Part shown: in pieces, positions 1 to 6,952 of the stretch
How the letters are laid out: every line of letters starts with the position of its first letter
Position numbering within the stretch: position 1 is the first letter of the stretch
Source: Chloroflexota bacterium
GTDB lineage: Bacteria > Chloroflexota > Anaerolineae > JAADDB01
DNA length: 16,569 bases
Direction of reading: 5' to 3'
Assembly (NCBI GenBank): GCA_013154135.1
Contig: JAADDB010000028.1
Span: 1-16,569, forward strand
Made by a program: the position numbers and the translations under genes
The notes under the pieces: generated by a model
What the model was told of the DNA's origin: nothing
The model's input: the letters and a program-made list of their open reading frames with translations, nothing else
Database searches by the model: none

Positions 1-250
1 CACCCACCAAAAACTCTTTCTATGCACGGGGCGAGGACGCCGGCACCCCGCCAAAGCTCGGCCCCGTCCGCCGCCAAGGTAGTATTTGATTGGGACAGGA
101 ATACGCCGGCCGGAAGCCAACCACGCGCCCCGCAGGCGCGCTTCCCGTTTAGGGAGCCAACGGGGACGTTCTCTCGCCAACCCGGCATCGAAGGGCTATT
201 CCGGCATCAGCCCTTAATCGTCAATCGTTACTCGTTAATCGTTACGATCG
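1..250. repeat. Dispersed intergenic repeat, copy A, ending in a heptamer array
   Basis: No gene is visible in positions 1-227. The left part, about 5-75, contains GGGCGAGGACG and later GGCCCCGTCCGCCGCC, which reappear at 16360-16445 (copy B) and in weaker form near 10822-10895 (copy C). The right part, about 171-213, carries TCTCGCC, GCATCGAAG and CCGGCAT-CAGCCC, shared with copy B. It runs into heptamers at 214-250 (TTAATCG, TCAATCG, TTACTCG, TTAATCG). Compared with B, about 90 extra bases sit in the middle. They fold into consecutive hairpins: 112-145 (inner stem 124-129/135-140, outer stem 112-116/141-145) and 144-149/159-164. The last bases of the repeat overlap the 3' end of the membrane-protein gene ending at 228. 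Confidence 0.75.
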
Positions 251-869
251 CAAACAAGAGTAATCCGGTAACGCCCAGGCCCAGGGCCCACACCCCGCCC
301 CCGAAATTCAGGGAACGGTGGTAGACCTGGATAAAGTCGGGCCACACCTGTTGGAGCTCGGCCCCGACCCATGTGCCGGTCAGCAGGGCGAACACACCCA
401 GGGCCCCGTCCAACCAGCGGGCGGGCCATCGGGCCCAGAGGGGGGCGAAAAGGGCTACCGCGAGGGTGATGCCGATGAGCGCGGTGTGCACGCGCCACTC
501 GGGCGCTCGCAGGAGCGCGGGGGACCAGGGGGGAGGCAGGAGACTCAGCGCGGTCACCACCGCGGCCAACTGCATGAGCACGCGTAGCCACGTGGGGTAC
601 GACCATCTCCTTTGCCAGGCGTGGATGGCCAGGGTGAACGCGAGGAGCATTTGAGGGAGTAGGAACACTTCCCGGTGAACCGAGATCTGGCCGCTGCGGA
701 CTTGGGGGAGGAACTTCACGGCCTCGGCCATGTCCACGCCCAAAAGAGTGTTCGCCACCGTGGGGCTGGGCACCCACGGCCCCCAAACGGCATAGGCCAG
801 GGCCCCGTACGTGAGCCAGGCGATCAGCAAGGGCCAAAGGCCCCTTCCCCCATGTCCTTGTTCCCCCAT
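228..869 (-). CDS. Six-helix integral membrane protein of unknown function
   Basis: I do not recognise the family of this 213-residue protein. About six hydrophobic segments are visible (roughly residues 11-30, 68-85, 94-111, 127-145, 153-170 and 188-211), with short Arg/Trp-rich connectors such as WQRRWSYPTW and WARWPARW. No catalytic or metal-binding motif stands out and there is no signal peptide, so it is probably a polytopic inner-membrane protein. The start lies three bases after the stop of the upstream permease, with a GGGAG sequence inside that gene's end, so the two are almost certainly translationally coupled. This suggests an accessory role in the transporter operon, but that is inference. 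The last five residues (VTINE) and the TAA stop are encoded by the heptamer array at 214-250, so the C-terminus may have been trimmed or replaced by repeat insertion. Confidence 0.75.
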   Translation of the reverse strand: MGEQGHGGRGLWPLLIAWLTYGALAYAVWGPWVPSPTVANTLLGVDMAEAVKFLPQVRSGQISVHREVFLLPQMLLAFTLAIHAWQRRWSYPTWLRVLMQLAAVVTALSLLPPPWSPALLRAPEWRVHTALIGITLAVALFAPLWARWPARWLDGALGVFALLTGTWVGAELQQVWPDFIQVYHRSLNFGGGVWALGLGVTGLLLFAIVTINE

Positions 870-872
870 ATC

Positions 873-2093
873 TTACTCCCGCTCGTAGGGGCGGCCCTCC
901 GCAGCGGGGGGCATCACCTGCCCCACCAGACCGGCCAGGACCACAATGGTCAACACGTAAGGAATGCTTTGCAGGAATTCCGGAGGTACCGCCACTTTCA
1001 AAATCTGCATCTTCACCTGAATGGCGTCGGCAAAACCGAAGAGAAGAGACGCGGCAAAGCCCCCAAAGGGATTCCAGTTGCCGAAGATCATGGCAGCGAG
1101 GGCCATAAACCCGCGGCCGTTGGTCATGTTGTCTTCAAAGGATCCCACCTCGCCGATGGAAAAGTAGGCACCGCCAATGCCCGCGAGCATGCCCCCGATG
1201 ATCACGTTCACATAGCGGAGGAAGAACACATCAATGCCCAACGTGTCCGCGGCCCGGGGATGCTCCCCCGCAGCGCGCGTGTGCAACCCCCACACCGTGT
1301 GGTAGAGGACAATGTGGGCCAGGGGGACCAACAACAGAGCGATGTAAATGGTGGGTTGGTTGTCAAAGAGAATCGGGCCGATGATGGGAATGTCGGCCAG
1401 GACGGGAATCCGGATGGGTGCGAACGTCCCCGGACTGCTCAAGTTCGCCGGGTCCAGGATGCGCAAGTTGAGGTATCGGGTTAGCCCCATGGCCAGGATG
1501 TTGATGGCCGTGCCGCTGATGATCTGGTCCACCTTATAGCGGATGCTCAAGACCGCGTGGAGCGCGGCCATGAGCCCGCCGAAGACCATTGCCGCGACCA
1601 ATCCCCACCAGGGACTGCCTGTGAGCGCGAAGAACGCGGCCGCGGCCAACGCGCCTGTCAACATCATCCCCTCAATTGCGATGTTGATGATGCCCGAGCG
1701 CTCGCTGAAGATGCCGCTCAGCACACCCAACGTCAACGGTGTGGCCGCGACCAACGTGCTTTGTAAGATCCCCGGCGTGTTCAAGGACTTCCCCCGAGTG
1801 ATCCAGACGATGAACGCGAGGCCGACCACCGTTCCCAAGATTCCCGCCGCGTAGGGCATGGGCCTGTCCCCACGGCGCCATTGGTACATCCCCAAACCGA
1901 GGAGCAAGAGCGCGCTCCCCACGAGGAAGGGGAGCACAGGAACAGTCACCCACGCCTTTTCCTGGCCGTCCGAGGCAGTGTAAGTGAACGCAGCCCGGAT
2001 GCCGGGCTCCGTGTTCAGGATAAAGGCCACAAGGATCAAGGCACCGACGCCGTACGCCAGGGCCAATCCTCGAGTTCGTGTATATCCTCTCAT
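873..2093 (-). CDS. ABC transporter permease, NupQ-like (BPD_transp_2 family)
   Basis: This 406-residue membrane subunit belongs to a BmpA-type ABC importer, the group that takes up nucleosides, riboflavin or similar small molecules. The core begins near residue 115 and carries the family signature INIAIEGMML (about 136-145), followed by several transmembrane helices and the loop LRYVNVIIGGMLAGIGGAYFS. The N-terminal region of about 100 residues, with three predicted helices and an outward loop, is longer than in the usual NupQ of about 310-320 residues. The start is set by a strong GGAGG-rich ribosome binding site. The start codon overlaps the stop of the preceding permease by four bases (ATGA), which indicates tight coupling and an expected 1:1 heterodimer. 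The substrate cannot be read from the sequence. Confidence 0.93.
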   Translation of the reverse strand: MRGYTRTRGLALAYGVGALILVAFILNTEPGIRAAFTYTASDGQEKAWVTVPVLPFLVGSALLLLGLGMYQWRRGDRPMPYAAGILGTVVGLAFIVWITRGKSLNTPGILQSTLVAATPLTLGVLSGIFSERSGIINIAIEGMMLTGALAAAAFFALTGSPWWGLVAAMVFGGLMAALHAVLSIRYKVDQIISGTAINILAMGLTRYLNLRILDPANLSSPGTFAPIRIPVLADIPIIGPILFDNQPTIYIALLLVPLAHIVLYHTVWGLHTRAAGEHPRAADTLGIDVFFLRYVNVIIGGMLAGIGGAYFSIGEVGSFEDNMTNGRGFMALAAMIFGNWNPFGGFAASLLFGFADAIQVKMQILKVAVPPEFLQSIPYVLTIVVLAGLVGQVMPPAAEGRPYERE

Positions 2094-3451
2094 ATCTCCC
2101 CCTCCTCGCTGCTCACGACGCGCGGTGCTTCCCCATCCCGAATCCGGTACAAGGAGCGCACCAGGTCCGGTGCCGCGATGAAAATGATAACCAGCACCTG
2201 CACGATGGAGATGATCTCCCGCGGCACCCCGGCAATGGACTGAAGTCGCGTTTCTCCGGCCCGCATTACTCCAAAGAGGAGGGAGGCGGCCAGCACCCCC
2301 ACCGGGTCATTGCGACCCAGCAGGGCCAGCGCGATCGCGTCAAAGCCGTACCCGCCGGAAAAGCCCAAGGAGACATTGTGGATGAGCCCTTGCGCGTGAA
2401 TAGCCCCGCCCATGCCCGCGAGGAGCCCGCTCAGAGTCAGGGCGACGACCGTCATGCGGGCAATGGAGATGCCCGCGTAGCGGGCCGCGTGGGGGTTTTG
2501 CCCCACCGTGCGCAACTCAAATCCCCACGTGGTCTTCCGCAACAGGTAGGCCAGGATCGCAACCACAATGAGCCCCACGACAATGCCCGCGTGGACGCGC
2601 AGGGGTGGAGGGAAGAAGGTGGGAAGCCGGGCGGACATGGGAATGTCCGGCGTGCGTGCGGTCCCCGGCGGGCCTTCCAGAGGGCCGTTCACCAACCAGG
2701 TGACGACTTTGAACGCGATGTGGTTCATCATGATGGTGGTGATAACCTCGTGCGCGCCCGTCTTCGCCCGCAGAATGCCCGGGATAAACCCCCAAAAGGC
2801 TCCGGCCAGCGCACCCGCCATCAGGGCCAAGAACATGTGCAGGGGGAAGGGAATGCCCTGGAGGGAATACCCCACCCAGGTGGCGGCCAATCCTCCCAAG
2901 ATGAATTGCCCCTCTGCACCGATGTTGAAGAGCCCCGCGGCAAAACCGACGGCCACCGCGAGCCCGGTGAAGAGATAGGGGACGGTGTTGACCAGCCCTT
3001 CGCTCCACGGCCGCAGGGCAAAGCGCAGGGTGCGCGCGTCGCCGGTGAGAATCCACTCCTCCAACCCTCGCTGAATTTTGGCCGGGTTGCCCAGGGACCC
3101 CTCGGCCCAGGATTTGTAGGTGGTGAGGAGGCTGTGGAGGATGGCTTGGCCCGCGGCCCACGGATTTTCGTGCACGTGCGCCAGCGCTTCCCACACCTGC
3201 TGGTCCGTGGCCACCGCGAAGATGCCGCCCAGGATGAGGGAAGTAAGCACGGCCAGCAAGGGAAGGAGGAGGGCTCGTGTGTGCTCCCGGCGGGCCCAAC
3301 GTGTCATTCCCCAGCCGACCAAGCTGGCGAGAAATAGGAAAAGGAGTAAGAGAAGGTGGTTCAGGGCAATGTGAGTGACAACCACCAGGAGGATGAGTAT
3401 CCCTAAGAGAATGGCACTGGTACTGAACAGGATGGCGAACCGTTTTCGCAT
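2090..3451 (-). CDS. ABC transporter permease, NupP-like (BPD_transp_2 family)
   Basis: This is the second membrane subunit (453 residues) of the BmpA-type importer. The diagnostic motif FNIGAEGQF is at about residues 175-183, and a second conserved block (RYAGISIARMTVVALTLSG) lies near 325-345. Helices cover most of the remainder. The protein is about 90-100 residues longer than typical members. Three hydrophobic N-terminal segments (about 7-27, 31-46 and 60-80) precede a hydrophilic insertion (about 82-150) containing an EEWILTGDARTLRFALRPW stretch. No clear Shine-Dalgarno sequence precedes the chosen ATG, so the exact start is less certain than for its neighbours. It lies 95 bases downstream of the binding-protein gene, separated by a strong hairpin, and overlaps the next permease by four bases. 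Confidence 0.93.
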   Translation of the reverse strand: MRKRFAILFSTSAILLGILILLVVVTHIALNHLLLLLFLFLASLVGWGMTRWARREHTRALLLPLLAVLTSLILGGIFAVATDQQVWEALAHVHENPWAAGQAILHSLLTTYKSWAEGSLGNPAKIQRGLEEWILTGDARTLRFALRPWSEGLVNTVPYLFTGLAVAVGFAAGLFNIGAEGQFILGGLAATWVGYSLQGIPFPLHMFLALMAGALAGAFWGFIPGILRAKTGAHEVITTIMMNHIAFKVVTWLVNGPLEGPPGTARTPDIPMSARLPTFFPPPLRVHAGIVVGLIVVAILAYLLRKTTWGFELRTVGQNPHAARYAGISIARMTVVALTLSGLLAGMGGAIHAQGLIHNVSLGFSGGYGFDAIALALLGRNDPVGVLAASLLFGVMRAGETRLQSIAGVPREIISIVQVLVIIFIAAPDLVRSLYRIRDGEAPRVVSSEEGEI

Positions 3452-3485
3452 AGCTTTAGCTCAAGAATTGGGTGGGATGGTGATA

Positions 3486-3528
3486 GGGAAGGGCCGGACG
3501 CGGGCTGCAAGCCCGGCGTCCGGTTCCC
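3486..3528. repeat. Intercistronic palindromic hairpin (REP-like) between bmpA and the permeases
   Basis: An 8-bp stem CCGGACGC/GCGTCCGG is continued by GGGC/GCCC around a TGCAA loop (3494-3523). Outer GGGAA/TTCCC arms (3486-3490/3524-3528) lengthen it. There is no T-tract, so it is probably not a strong terminator. Its position between a binding-protein gene and its permeases fits an mRNA-stabilising element that keeps the upstream cistron more abundant, as known for REP sequences in other import operons. A similar core is found at 6188-6228. Confidence 0.65.
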
Positions 3529-3546
3529 GGTTTGCTGGCCCGGATT

Positions 3547-4587
3547 TTACTTCGGGGGCCAGCCCGTGTCGATTTTGCCTTCGATAATCCCCTGCTTGAT
3601 CTCCTCCAGGTCCTTCTTGATCTGCTCGGGGACTTTGTCCTCAAACTCGTGGAAGGGGGCCAGGCCCACGCCGCCGTTGGCCAGGGTGCCCAGGTAAACC
3701 CCGCCTCCCTTGAAGTTGCCGTTCATGGTCTCCTTGATGGTGTCGAACACCGCGTTGTCCAGCTTCTTCATGATGCTGGTGATGAGGATGCTCTTTTCGT
3801 TGGGCAGGGTGTAGTACTGGTCCACATCCACACCGATGCCCCAGATACCCCGCTCCCGGGCTGCGGCCAGCGCGCCCGCGCCCGTCTTCCCACCGGCGCC
3901 GAAGAGCACATCCACCCCCTCGTCAATGAGGGAGTTGGCCTTGATCTTCCCCTGGTCTGGGGCTTCGAAGTCGCCCACGTAGACCCCCAGGAGTTGGACG
4001 TTCTTTCCGTACTTCTCGTTGTAGTACTCCATGCCTTTCTCGTACGCGACGATGAACTGTTCCACCGGCGGGATCTTCATTCCACCCACGTAGCCGATCT
4101 TCGGATCCTTCGGGTCCTTCACCTCGGCCATGGCCGCGGCCAGATAACCGCCCAGGAACGCGGCTTCGTTCGCGTTGAACACGATGCCCTGGACGTTGGG
4201 GATGGGTGGATCATAGGCGAAGTCCACAATGGCGAACTTCTGGTCCGGGTATTGTTCCGCGGCCTGCTTGGTCGCGTTGGCCAGGAGGAAGCCCACGGTG
4301 ATGATCAGGTCGTACTTCTGTTCCACGAATTCCGTGATGTTGGGAATGTAGTCCGCTTCGGACTTGGATTCCAGGAACTTCCCCTCGATGCCCAACTCCT
4401 TGATAGCCCGCTCTACACCTTCCCAGGTGTTCTGGTTGAAGCTGGCGTCGTCGATGCCGCCCACGTCAGAGATCATCCCCACCTTGAATTTGGGTTTCGG
4501 GGTGGGGGTGGGAGTGGCTTTCGGCGCACATTGGACGGTTACAACAAGCATGGACAGTACAACGAGCATGAGTAGGACTTTACGCAT
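3547..4587 (-). CDS. bmpA: BMP-family substrate-binding lipoprotein of an ABC importer
   Basis: This 346-residue extracytoplasmic binding protein belongs to the Med/BmpA/PnrA family, which binds purine nucleosides or related ligands and delivers them to the permeases encoded downstream. The N-terminus is Met-Arg-Lys followed by a hydrophobic stretch to Cys20, then a Pro/Thr linker (ATPTPTPKPK) and the mature start KFKVGMISDVGG. Family landmarks are DDASFNQNTWEGV, the central FGAGGKTGAGALAAA and GIGVDVDQY. The start at 4587 is preferred over the upstream in-frame ATG (4608) because AAGGAGGG lies seven bases before it and the signal peptide then begins directly with MRK. The residue before Cys20 is Gln, which is unusual for a lipobox. 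It is the first gene of the minus-strand operon and has a candidate promoter at 4642-4670. Confidence 0.95.
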   Translation of the reverse strand: MRKVLLMLVVLSMLVVTVQCAPKATPTPTPKPKFKVGMISDVGGIDDASFNQNTWEGVERAIKELGIEGKFLESKSEADYIPNITEFVEQKYDLIITVGFLLANATKQAAEQYPDQKFAIVDFAYDPPIPNVQGIVFNANEAAFLGGYLAAAMAEVKDPKDPKIGYVGGMKIPPVEQFIVAYEKGMEYYNEKYGKNVQLLGVYVGDFEAPDQGKIKANSLIDEGVDVLFGAGGKTGAGALAAARERGIWGIGVDVDQYYTLPNEKSILITSIMKKLDNAVFDTIKETMNGNFKGGGVYLGTLANGGVGLAPFHEFEDKVPEQIKKDLEEIKQGIIEGKIDTGWPPK

Positions 4588-4641
4588 GGTGTCCCTCCTT
4601 CCGTACATGGGATTGTGTCAGACAACTTCCAGGGTCTCTAT

Positions 4642-4670
4642 AGGATATTCAGATCGGACCGGACCTCCAA
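4642..4670 (-). promoter_or_regulatory. Candidate sigma-70-type promoter of the bmpA operon
   Basis: On the minus strand, TTGGAG (4670-4665) is followed after 17 bases by TATCCT (4647-4642). Transcription would start near 4635, giving a leader of about 48 bases with AAGGAGGG before the ATG. It is a sequence match only. Confidence 0.5.
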
Positions 4671-4753
4671 ATGGGAGGAGGGGGAACCGAGACCCGGGAT
4701 GGGATGCCGCTGCTGTTTGTGGATTTGGGACGCCATCGGCTAGTATCTAAGGA

Positions 4754-4866
4754 GTAACGATTGAGTGGGATCGGCCGGTGGATGAGGTTGGCTTGGATAG
4801 GCGGAGATCGTAACGAATAAGGGAGGATCGGCTGGAGGACAAGGTCAGTTTGGATAGACCGGGAGC
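4754..4866. repeat. Imperfect tandem repeat of about 57 bases, two units
   Basis: Unit 1 is 4754-4809 and unit 2 is 4810-4866. Both start with GTAACGA and share GATCGGC, GGAGG/GGTGG, AAGGT/GAGGT and TTGGATAG at matching offsets. The shift is 56 bases for the first landmark and 57 for the second, so there is one indel. Each unit begins with one copy of the heptamer motif. They lie in the gap of about 409 bases (4588-4996) between two divergent genes. Apart from the promoter and repeats, I see no gene in this gap. Confidence 0.6.
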
Positions 4867-4881
4867 GTAGTGCGTGACAAA

Positions 4882-4916
4882 TTAATCGTTAATCGTTACT
4901 CATTAATCGTTACTTG
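4882..4916. repeat. Heptamer array (TTAMTCG), five units
   Basis: Consecutive heptamers read TTAATCG, TTAATCG, TTACTCA, TTAATCG and TTACTTG. The array sits 80 bases upstream of the alcohol dehydrogenase start. The same unit recurs at 214-250 and 16499-16530, with short runs at other gene borders. Confidence 0.9.
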
Positions 4917-4996
4917 CCCCCCCGTCCACCGACCAGGGACGTTCGTCCCGAATTTCGTCCTGAATGCAGTACCCAACATCCATAACGGAGGTCCCT

Positions 4997-5998
4997 ATGC
5001 GAGCTTTGGTGTGGGATGGCACGTTGCGGTATGAACCCGATTATCCGGACCCGGTTCCCCGCGCGGATGAGGCCCTCATCCGCGTCCACATGGCCGGGAT
5101 TTGCAACACCGACCTGGAGATCACCCGGGGATACAAGGGCTTTCAAGGCATTTTGGGCCACGAGTTCGTCGGCGAAGTCGTCACAGCACCCGATCCTACC
5201 TGGGTGGGAAAACGGGTTGTGGGGGAGATCAACATCACATGTGGGCGTTGTTACTACTGCACCCATGGCATGCCCACCCACTGTGAACGGCGAAGTGCGC
5301 TGGGCATCTTTGGGCACGATGGGGCCTTTGCCGAATACCTCACATTACCCCTGCGCAACCTGCACCCTGTGCCCTCCTCCGTACCCGATCACGTGGCCGT
5401 CTTCACCGAACCCCTGGCCGCCGCGTTGGAGGTATTAGAGCAAGTACACGTGCGCCCTTCGGATTCGGTTGTTGTGGTGGGAGACGGCAAGTTGGGTCTG
5501 CTCATCGCTCAGGTCATGGCCCTCACCGGTGCCACAGTCACCCTGGCCGGACGACATCCGGAACGCTTGGCCTTGGCCGAAACCTGGGGCCTTCGCAGTG
5601 TCCTTGTCCCCCGCGGGGAACCTTTCACCCCGCCGCGGTTGCCATCTGCCCACGGCAAGGGCGATGTGGTGGTGGAATGCACGGGCACCGGGGAGGGATT
5701 CGCGGTCGCGCGTTCCTTTGTCCGGCCGCGGGGCACGATGGTATTGAAGAGCACCTACCACGGTCTGGCCCAGGTGGACTTAACGAGCGTGGTGGTGGAC
5801 GAAGTCCACCTGGTCGGGACCCGCTGTGGCCCCTTTCCCCCGGCCCTGCGCTTGCTTCAAGAAGGCCGGGTGGACGTGGAGTCGTTGGTCGAGCGGGTTT
5901 TCCCTTTGGACCAGGGAGTGGACGCGTTCACCTATGCCCGTGGTCGCTTGAAAGTCCTGCTGCGAATGGACGAGCCAACGGTTGCCCATGACCGTTGA
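4997..5998 (+). CDS. Zinc-dependent medium-chain alcohol/polyol dehydrogenase
   Basis: This 333-residue cytoplasmic oxidoreductase belongs to the zinc MDR superfamily, which oxidises alcohols, polyols or threonine with NAD(P). The catalytic zinc region is visible as GICNTDLE (Cys36) and GHEF (His55, Glu56). The structural zinc lobe has Cys82, Cys85, Cys88 and Cys96 in the order CGRCYYCTHGMPTHC. The dinucleotide fold starts at VVVVGDGKLGLL (about residues 157-168), followed by AGRHPERL. Substrate cannot be assigned. The start at 4997 is preferred over the ATG at 4964 because GGAGG (4987-4991) is spaced five bases before it and homologues begin with MRAL-type sequences. It is transcribed alone and divergently from the bmpA operon, with no obvious partner gene. 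Confidence 0.93.
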   Translation: MRALVWDGTLRYEPDYPDPVPRADEALIRVHMAGICNTDLEITRGYKGFQGILGHEFVGEVVTAPDPTWVGKRVVGEINITCGRCYYCTHGMPTHCERRSALGIFGHDGAFAEYLTLPLRNLHPVPSSVPDHVAVFTEPLAAALEVLEQVHVRPSDSVVVVGDGKLGLLIAQVMALTGATVTLAGRHPERLALAETWGLRSVLVPRGEPFTPPRLPSAHGKGDVVVECTGTGEGFAVARSFVRPRGTMVLKSTYHGLAQVDLTSVVVDEVHLVGTRCGPFPPALRLLQEGRVDVESLVERVFPLDQGVDAFTYARGRLKVLLRMDEPTVAHDR

Positions 5999-6011
5999 CG
6001 TAGCCCGGTCG

Positions 6012-6028
6012 ACGGCCAAGGCCGTTTT
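6012..6028 (+). terminator. Possible intrinsic terminator after the dehydrogenase
   Basis: A short stem ACGGC/GCCGT (6012-6016/6021-6025) with loop CAAG is followed by TTT, 14 bases after the stop codon. GTC/GAC flanks could extend it. The T-tract is short. Confidence 0.45.
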
Positions 6029-6035
6029 GACCCTA

Positions 6036-6161
6036 TCACGGCGCGCTCCCGTCACTATCCCGGTGTGCCCAAACCTTGTTTGGCAATCCGATTCCATGTC
6101 TGAGATCCAAACACCCTTGGATATCGTATAGTAGAACGGAACGTTGAAAGGCGTTCCGCAT
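6036..6161 (-). CDS. Candidate 41-residue small protein, unrecognised
   Basis: A short open frame begins MRNAFQRSVLLYDIQG and ends near WAHRDSDGSAP. I do not recognise it and see no domain. The only positive sign is its ribosome binding site: GAGGAGGAG lies about six bases before the ATG and closely resembles the bmpA leader (AAGGAGGGACACC then ATGCG). It lies between the dehydrogenase stop and rnpB, converging on the dehydrogenase. An inverted repeat (6137-6143/6152-6158, CGGAACG/CGTTCCG) overlaps its first codons and could sequester the start region. It may equally be a pseudogene fragment or chance. Confidence 0.25.
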   Translation of the reverse strand: MRNAFQRSVLLYDIQGCLDLRHGIGLPNKVWAHRDSDGSAP

Positions 6162-6187
6162 GGGTGTCTCCTCCTCTGTGGTGTGGG

Positions 6188-6228
6188 GCCAGGGGGGCAT
6201 CGGGTGCAAGCCCGGTGTCCCCTTTGGC
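6188..6228. repeat. Palindromic hairpin (REP-like), second member
   Basis: Left arm GGGG-GCATCGGG pairs with right arm CCCGGTGT-CCCC around TGCAAG. There are two wobble pairs, and GCCA/TGGC arms lie outside. The core TGCAAGCCCGG-GTCC matches the hairpin at 3494-3523, suggesting one family. It is in the 428-base noncoding gap between the dehydrogenase and rnpB. Confidence 0.6.
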
Positions 6229-6246
6229 TTATATGGACCTTTGACG

Positions 6247-6267
6247 TAACGCATAACGAGTAACGAA
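6247..6267. repeat. Heptamer array (TAACGAG type), three units
   Basis: The units TAACGCA, TAACGAG and TAACGAA lie in the gap before rnpB, in the opposite orientation to the array at 4882-4916. Confidence 0.85.
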
Positions 6268-6373
6268 CTATCTCCCCTTTTTCTTCGTCATCATGTTTTG
6301 TGTGGGATGCGGGCGAGAACGTCGAGAACCCGCCGAGGTGCGGGGTCGTCCGCTACCAAAGTGCAACCGAGTC

Positions 6374-6403
6374 TTGTCAGCCAATTGGAGTTCTGAGTAT
6401 AAT
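6374..6403 (+). promoter_or_regulatory. Promoter of rnpB
   Basis: TTGTCA (6374-6379) is separated by 18 bases from a perfect TATAAT (6398-6403). Transcription from about 6410 would include part of a small hairpin (CGCTGCC/GGCAGCG, 6405-6411/6417-6423) just ahead of the mature 5' end. Confidence 0.8.
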
Positions 6404-6426
6404 GCGCTGCCGGAGAGGCAGCGGAC

Positions 6427-6888
6427 AACGCTTCGGGCGTGCGGGATCGGGCTGTCGCTGCCCGCACAAGCGGGTAGAGGAACCTCCCGACTCCCAGCCC
6501 GGCCCGTCAGGGCGGCAGGGCAAGGGCGCCCCACGAAACAGTAAGTGGGGGCACCAGGTGGGTAACCGCCTGGTGACTACAACCGCAACAGAGAGTAGTC
6601 CCGCCAGCGGCCCGTCGGCAAAGCCGGCGGGTGCGGGTAAGGGGTGAAAGGGTGGGGTAAGAGCCCACCAGCGGTTCGGGGTAACCCGGCCGGCTAGGCG
6701 AGCGTGCGCCCGGGAGCAAGGCGAGTGGGCCCGGTCGAGGGACTCCTCGGTTGGGTCTCGCCGCAGCGGCGACGGCGAAGGTGGGTCACACCCACCAAGC
6801 TAGGAGCCGCCACCCGACATTCGGTCGGGTGAGATGGATGACAGCCGCGAACAGAATCGGGGGTATGAATCCCGCACGCCCGGCGTTT
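6427..6888 (+). ncRNA. rnpB: RNase P RNA (bacterial, type A-like)
   Basis: This is the catalytic RNA that removes 5' leaders from pre-tRNAs. The ends are defined by helix P1, where 6434-6447 pairs perfectly with 6869-6882 (CGGGCGTGCGGGAT and its complement), with AACGC/GCGTT extending it. Conserved landmarks in order are GAGGAA (6477-6482), ACAGAGAGTAGT near 6588-6599, GGTGAAAGGGTGGGGTAAGAG near 6643-6663, GGGAGCAAGGCGAGTGGG near 6711-6730, AGATGGATGACAG and ACAGAATCGGGGGTAT (6851-6866). Helix P4 forms by ACC-U-CCCGA (6482-6490) pairing with TCGGG-GGT (6857-6864), keeping the bulged U at 6485. Length is about 460 nt, slightly above the common 350-420. Mature ends are accurate to a few bases. 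It lies directly upstream of six tRNA genes, its own substrates. Confidence 0.95.
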
Positions 6889-6891
6889 TGT

Positions 6892-6924
6892 CCAAACGGG
6901 GTTTTTCGTTTGGGCCTTTGGCCC
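6892..6924 (+). terminator. Possible terminator region behind rnpB
   Basis: Two adjacent hairpins are visible: CCAAACG/CGTTTGG (6892-6898/6907-6913) with five T residues in its loop, and GGGCC-TTT-GGCCC (6912-6924). They overlap by two bases and so may be alternatives. The lack of a T-tract after either stem weakens the call. Confidence 0.4.
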
Positions 6925-6938
6925 AATGTGTGTATAAT
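6910..6938 (+). promoter_or_regulatory. Promoter of the tRNA cluster
   Basis: A perfect TATAAT (6933-6938) has TTGGGC (6910-6915) 17 bases upstream. A start near 6945 is just ahead of tRNA-Leu at 6953. The weak -35 lies within the hairpin region behind rnpB. Confidence 0.65.
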
Positions 6939-6952
6939 AAGAGGCGAAACGT

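Noticed and set aside
2078..3337. A 419-codon plus-strand open frame
   Set aside because: It lies antisense to the NupP-like permease. Its translation is low-complexity and rich in Arg, Gly, Gln and His with no domain, while the minus strand encodes a clear family signature.
3532..4575. A 347-codon plus-strand open frame
   Set aside because: It is the complement of bmpA, which has a signal peptide, ribosome binding site and family motifs. The plus-strand product matches nothing.
214..4916. CRISPR array
   Set aside because: The heptamers are directly contiguous and only seven bases long, with no spacers, no leader and no cas genes.
4997..5998. Alcohol dehydrogenase as part of the bmpA transport operon
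   Set aside because: It is on the opposite strand, with its own ribosome binding site and a repeat-filled gap of about 400 bases in between.
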